Shown here piece by piece: positions 61,472-64,000 of a stretch of DNA of 64,000 nt. The DNA comes from Paracoccus marinaquae (GTDB taxonomy: Bacteria > Pseudomonadota > Alphaproteobacteria > Rhodobacterales > Rhodobacteraceae), in assembly GCF_018860165.1 (NCBI RefSeq), contig NZ_JAHKNG010000005.1, positions 1 to 64,000 on the forward strand. The letters run 5' to 3'. The stretch's first letter is position 1; the number at the start of each line of letters is the position of its first letter. A program made the translations under genes and the position numbers. The notes under the pieces are model-generated. The model saw only the letters and a program-made list of their open reading frames with translations, ran no database searches and was not told the origin of the DNA.

Positions 61472-62416
61472 ATGTTTCCACCAGTCCCCAATCCCGGCAC
61501 CGAAGCCACCGACCAGACCTTCGGTGCGGGTGATCTGATGCGGCGGTCGGCGTCCAAGGTGACGCCGCCCGCCGAACGGCAGACCGAGGTCGCCAAGCTG
61601 ATCGACGTGTCGAAATGCATCGGCTGCAAGGCCTGCCAGGTGGCCTGCCTCGAATGGAACGAGCAGGTCGAGGAGATCGGCTTCAACGACGGCCGCTACG
61701 AGAACCCGCCCGACCTGACCGAGCATTCCTGGACCCTGATGCGCTATGCCGAATACGAGAACCCGGAAACGGGCAATCTGGAATGGCTGATCCGCAAGGA
61801 CGGCTGCATGCATTGCGAGGATCCGGGCTGCCTGAAGGCCTGCCCGGCGCCCGGTGCCATCGTGCAGTATTCCAACGGCATCGTGGACTTCAAGCAAGAG
61901 AACTGCATCGGCTGCGGCTATTGCATCCAGGGCTGCCCGTTCAATATCCCGCGGCTCTCCAAGACCGACAGGAAGGTCTATAAATGCACGCTCTGCGTTG
62001 ATCGCGTGGCCGTGGGGCAGGGGCCGGCCTGCGCCAAGGCATGCCCGACCCAGGCCATCGTCTTCGGCACCAAGGCCGAGATGACCGAATATGCCCAGAC
62101 CCGGATCGCGGATCTGAACTCGCGCGGCTATGATAAGGCCGGGCTCTACGATCCGCCCGGCGTCGGCGGCACCCATGTCATGTATGTGCTGCAGCATGCC
62201 GACCAGCCCGAACTGTATTCCGGGCTGGCGAACGCGCCGAAGATCAGCGGGCTTGTCGAAACCTGGAAGAGCGGGGCGGCCAAATATACCGGGCTGGCCG
62301 CCGTCGGGATCTTCGCGGCTGCGGGCTTCCTGCACTACCTCGTCAACGGCGCCAACCGCGTCAGCGCCGAGGATGAGGCGAAGGCCAGGGATCTGGTGGA
62401 AGGAGACAGGACATGA
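61472..62416 (+). CDS. fdoH: Formate dehydrogenase beta subunit (iron-sulfur)
   Basis: 314 aa. Four [4Fe-4S] groups: [35 protein letters not shown] and CTLC..CAKAC. They pass electrons from the Mo/Se site to the membrane haem subunit. The C-terminal helix ([18 protein letters not shown]) anchors it. Stop of fdoG to ATG is 13 bp with GAGGGAGGAAAG between. The last four bases overlap fdoI. Confidence 0.95.
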   Translation: MFPPVPNPGTEATDQTFGAGDLMRRSASKVTPPAERQTEVAKLIDVSKCIGCKACQVACLEWNEQVEEIGFNDGRYENPPDLTEHSWTLMRYAEYENPETGNLEWLIRKDGCMHCEDPGCLKACPAPGAIVQYSNGIVDFKQENCIGCGYCIQGCPFNIPRLSKTDRKVYKCTLCVDRVAVGQGPACAKACPTQAIVFGTKAEMTEYAQTRIADLNSRGYDKAGLYDPPGVGGTHVMYVLQHADQPELYSGLANAPKISGLVETWKSGAAKYTGLAAVGIFAAAGFLHYLVNGANRVSAEDEAKARDLVEGDRT

Positions 62417-63096
62417 CGGCCGAGCCCAATGTCTCGAAAAATCCCGCCATCCATCGCGGCGATCCGGTCACGGTCGACCGCTATTCCGGGCTGGCGCGGC
62501 TCAATCACTGGATCACGGCCGTCGGCCTGATCCTGCTGGCGCTGTCCGGGCTGGCGCTGTTCCATCCGGCCTTCTTCTTCCTGACGGTGCTGTTCGGCGG
62601 CGGCCAGATGGCGCGGTTCCTGCATCCCTGGATCGGGGTGATCACCGCGGTCAGCTTTGCCGGCCTGTTCCTGCGCTTCTGGCGTTACAACCTGTGGCGC
62701 GGCGATGACAGCCGCTGGATGGGGCGGCTGTCGAAGGTGCTGGCGGGCGATGAGGAAGGCGTGCCCGAGGTCGGACGCTACAATGCCGGCCAGAAGGTCT
62801 ATTTCTGGGTCATGTCGCTCTGCATTGCCGTGCTGTTCTTCAGCGGGCTGGTGATCTGGATGGAATACTTCGCCGACAGCTTCACGATCGAGCAACGCCG
62901 GGTCGGTGTGCTGGTGCATTCGACCGTGGCGATCCTGGCGATCTGCACCTGGATCGTCCATGTCTATGCGGCGATCTGGGTCCGTGGCACGATCAGCGCG
63001 ATGACGCGCGGCAACGTCACCGGCGGCTGGGCCTGGCGACACCACCGCAAGTGGCTGCGCGATCTGGCCTCGGGGAAACCCTCGGACTCCGAATGA
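62413..63096 (+). CDS. fdoI: Formate dehydrogenase gamma subunit (cytochrome b556)
   Basis: 227 aa with four membrane helices. [28 protein letters not shown] carries a haem histidine; [19 protein letters not shown] and [24 protein letters not shown] carry others, giving the two-haem quinone-reducing FdnI type. It hands electrons to the quinone pool. Overlaps fdoH by ATGA, and fdhE follows after 74 bp. Confidence 0.93.
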   Translation: MTAEPNVSKNPAIHRGDPVTVDRYSGLARLNHWITAVGLILLALSGLALFHPAFFFLTVLFGGGQMARFLHPWIGVITAVSFAGLFLRFWRYNLWRGDDSRWMGRLSKVLAGDEEGVPEVGRYNAGQKVYFWVMSLCIAVLFFSGLVIWMEYFADSFTIEQRRVGVLVHSTVAILAICTWIVHVYAAIWVRGTISAMTRGNVTGGWAWRHHRKWLRDLASGKPSDSE

Positions 63097-63170
63097 ACCC
63101 TGTGCGGGGCCGGCCACGGCCCCGGATCCTTTCAACCCCGATGTGATCCGTGTGATTCATGAGGTGAACC

Positions 63171-64000
63171 ATGGCCGCTAGCACGGCGCCCCAGCCCGAC
63201 CCGTCCGCAATCGGACGCATCCCCAAACCCCCCTTCGCCCATGTTCCCGGCACCGAGGCGCTGTTTGCCACCCGCGCGGCGCGGTTCGAGGCGCTGGCCG
63301 GGGGCGGGCACGGGCTGGCCCCCTATCTGGGTTTCCTTGCCGGCCTGACCCGGGTCCAGCAGCAAGTGGCAGCCGCGGCGCCCGAGCCAGCCATGCCCTC
63401 GTCCGGGCAGCTTGAACGGGCCCGGACCCATGCCATGCCGCCGCTGGATCGTGCGGGCTTTAGCCCCGATGCGACCAGTTTTGCGATTGTCGCCGCGGTG
63501 ATCGAAGGTGCGGCCGCCCTGCCGATGCCGGCCGAGGCCGGCGCGGCGCTGGCGCGGCTGCAATCGGCCGAACGACCCACGCTGGCCGCCCTGATCGGCA
63601 ATGTCCTTGCGAATGCGATCCCCCCGGACGAAGTGGCCGAGCATGTGTTCATCGCCGCGGCCCTGCAGGTCGATTTCGCCCGCCGCGCGGCCAAGTTGAA
63701 CGCAGCCGATCTGCAGCCGGTCGCCGATGGCGTCTGCCCCTGCTGTGGCGGCGCCCCCGCGTCCAGCCTCATCGTCGAATGGCCGCGCTATGAGGGCAAC
63801 CGTTACTGCGCCTGCGCGCTGTGCGGGACAATGTGGCATTATGTGCGGGCGAAATGCACCCTCTGCGCCCAGACCGGCAAGATCAGCTTTCGCGAGATCG
63901 AGGGCGGCGGCCGCGTCAAGGCCGAGATCTGCGGCGACTGCAACGGCTATGCGAAGGTCCTCTATACCGCGCAGGAGGCGACGCTGGATCCGGTCGCCGA
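63171..64000 (+). CDS. fdhE: Formate dehydrogenase accessory protein FdhE (3' end outside window)
   Basis: At least 276 aa, running off the right edge. After an Ala-rich helical N-terminal half (RIPKPPFAHVPGTEALFATRAARFEALA), a rubredoxin-like part shows four Cys pairs: CPCCGG, CALCG, CTLC and CGDC. FdhE is needed to make Tat-exported formate dehydrogenase active in E. coli and binds the alpha subunit. GAGGTGAACC precedes the ATG. It is the fourth gene of the operon. Confidence 0.92.
   Translation, partial: MAASTAPQPDPSAIGRIPKPPFAHVPGTEALFATRAARFEALAGGGHGLAPYLGFLAGLTRVQQQVAAAAPEPAMPSSGQLERARTHAMPPLDRAGFSPDATSFAIVAAVIEGAAALPMPAEAGAALARLQSAERPTLAALIGNVLANAIPPDEVAEHVFIAAALQVDFARRAAKLNAADLQPVADGVCPCCGGAPASSLIVEWPRYEGNRYCACALCGTMWHYVRAKCTLCAQTGKISFREIEGGGRVKAEICGDCNGYAKVLYTAQEATLDPVA

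Noticed and set aside
58240..61686. A very long open frame on the minus strand opposite the formate dehydrogenase genes
   Set aside because: It has no family-like segments, is rich in His/Arg/Gly as antisense frames of GC-rich genes are, and covers a certain gene on the other strand.
1..64000. CRISPR arrays, tRNA or rRNA genes, prophage or defence genes
   Set aside because: No regularly spaced repeats, cloverleaf-like segments, ribosomal RNA sequence or phage-type gene runs were recognised on either strand.

Overview
The window reads as chromosome of a GC-rich alphaproteobacterium of the Rhodobacteraceae, most likely Paracoccus or a close relative. The main indicators are a zeta-type F1-ATPase inhibitor gene (the family known from Paracoccus denitrificans), an FO-only ATP synthase operon with separate b' and b subunits, a DUF1476/purC/purS neighbourhood, and many DUF families common in rhodobacters. 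It is mostly core and catabolic chromosome. One small decayed insertion sequence (about 20.9-22.0 kb) is the only clear mobile DNA. I saw no tRNA, rRNA, CRISPR array, prophage or defence island.

Layout. 0-3.6 kb: MarR-like regulator, glyoxalase I, and a DUF2927 lipoprotein/TelA pair. 3.8-13.2 kb: fatty-acid or acyl-CoA catabolism (FadB-like fusion, thiolase, GST, acyl-CoA dehydrogenase) with two MerR regulators, then two PaaI thioesterases and a MATE pump. 13.4-15.8 kb: outer-membrane barrel protein, the zeta ATPase inhibitor, purC-purS. 15.9-20.5 kb: a polar amino-acid ABC transporter plus a PuuA/GlnA-like ligase. 20.8-22.0 kb: IS5-type remnant. 22.3-27.7 kb: DUF1254 protein, moaA, lipoprotein, AlkD-like repair protein, aroA. 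27.8-33.6 kb: a self-contained catabolic locus with a TctCBA transporter, a GntR regulator, an HMG-CoA-lyase-like enzyme and a CaiB-type CoA-transferase. 33.7-45.2 kb: CadC-like TPR regulator, DsbA, aminotransferase, amidase, PBP1A, a membrane-patatin fusion and prfB. 45.3-50.3 kb: aldo/keto reductase, patatin, DUF502 protein, and pseudouridine catabolism (psuG, psuK, ArsR-type regulator). 50.4-53.2 kb: atpI-B-E-F'-F with a good promoter and terminator. 53.3-58.2 kb: sulfotransferase/GT61 pair, PHA-depolymerase-like hydrolase, DUF445 protein, LysR regulator. 58.4 kb to the end: a formate dehydrogenase-N/O operon, fdoG-fdoH-fdoI-fdhE, the last gene cut by the window edge.

The strongest single observation is that fdoG is one gene read through an in-frame TGA at 58981-58983. 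The codon sits exactly where the E. coli enzymes carry selenocysteine and is followed by a SECIS-like hairpin, so the strain should possess the Sel machinery. The most interesting metabolic hypothesis is the locus at 27.8-33.6 kb, which has the parts list for uptake, CoA activation and cleavage of 3-hydroxy-3-methylglutarate or a similar branched dicarboxylate. It is organised around a perfect TGGTATACCA operator between two divergent units. Functional links across the window include the zeta inhibitor (14.3 kb) acting on the ATPase whose FO part is encoded at 50.5-53.2 kb, and moaA (molybdopterin) supplying the cofactor used by the formate dehydrogenase.
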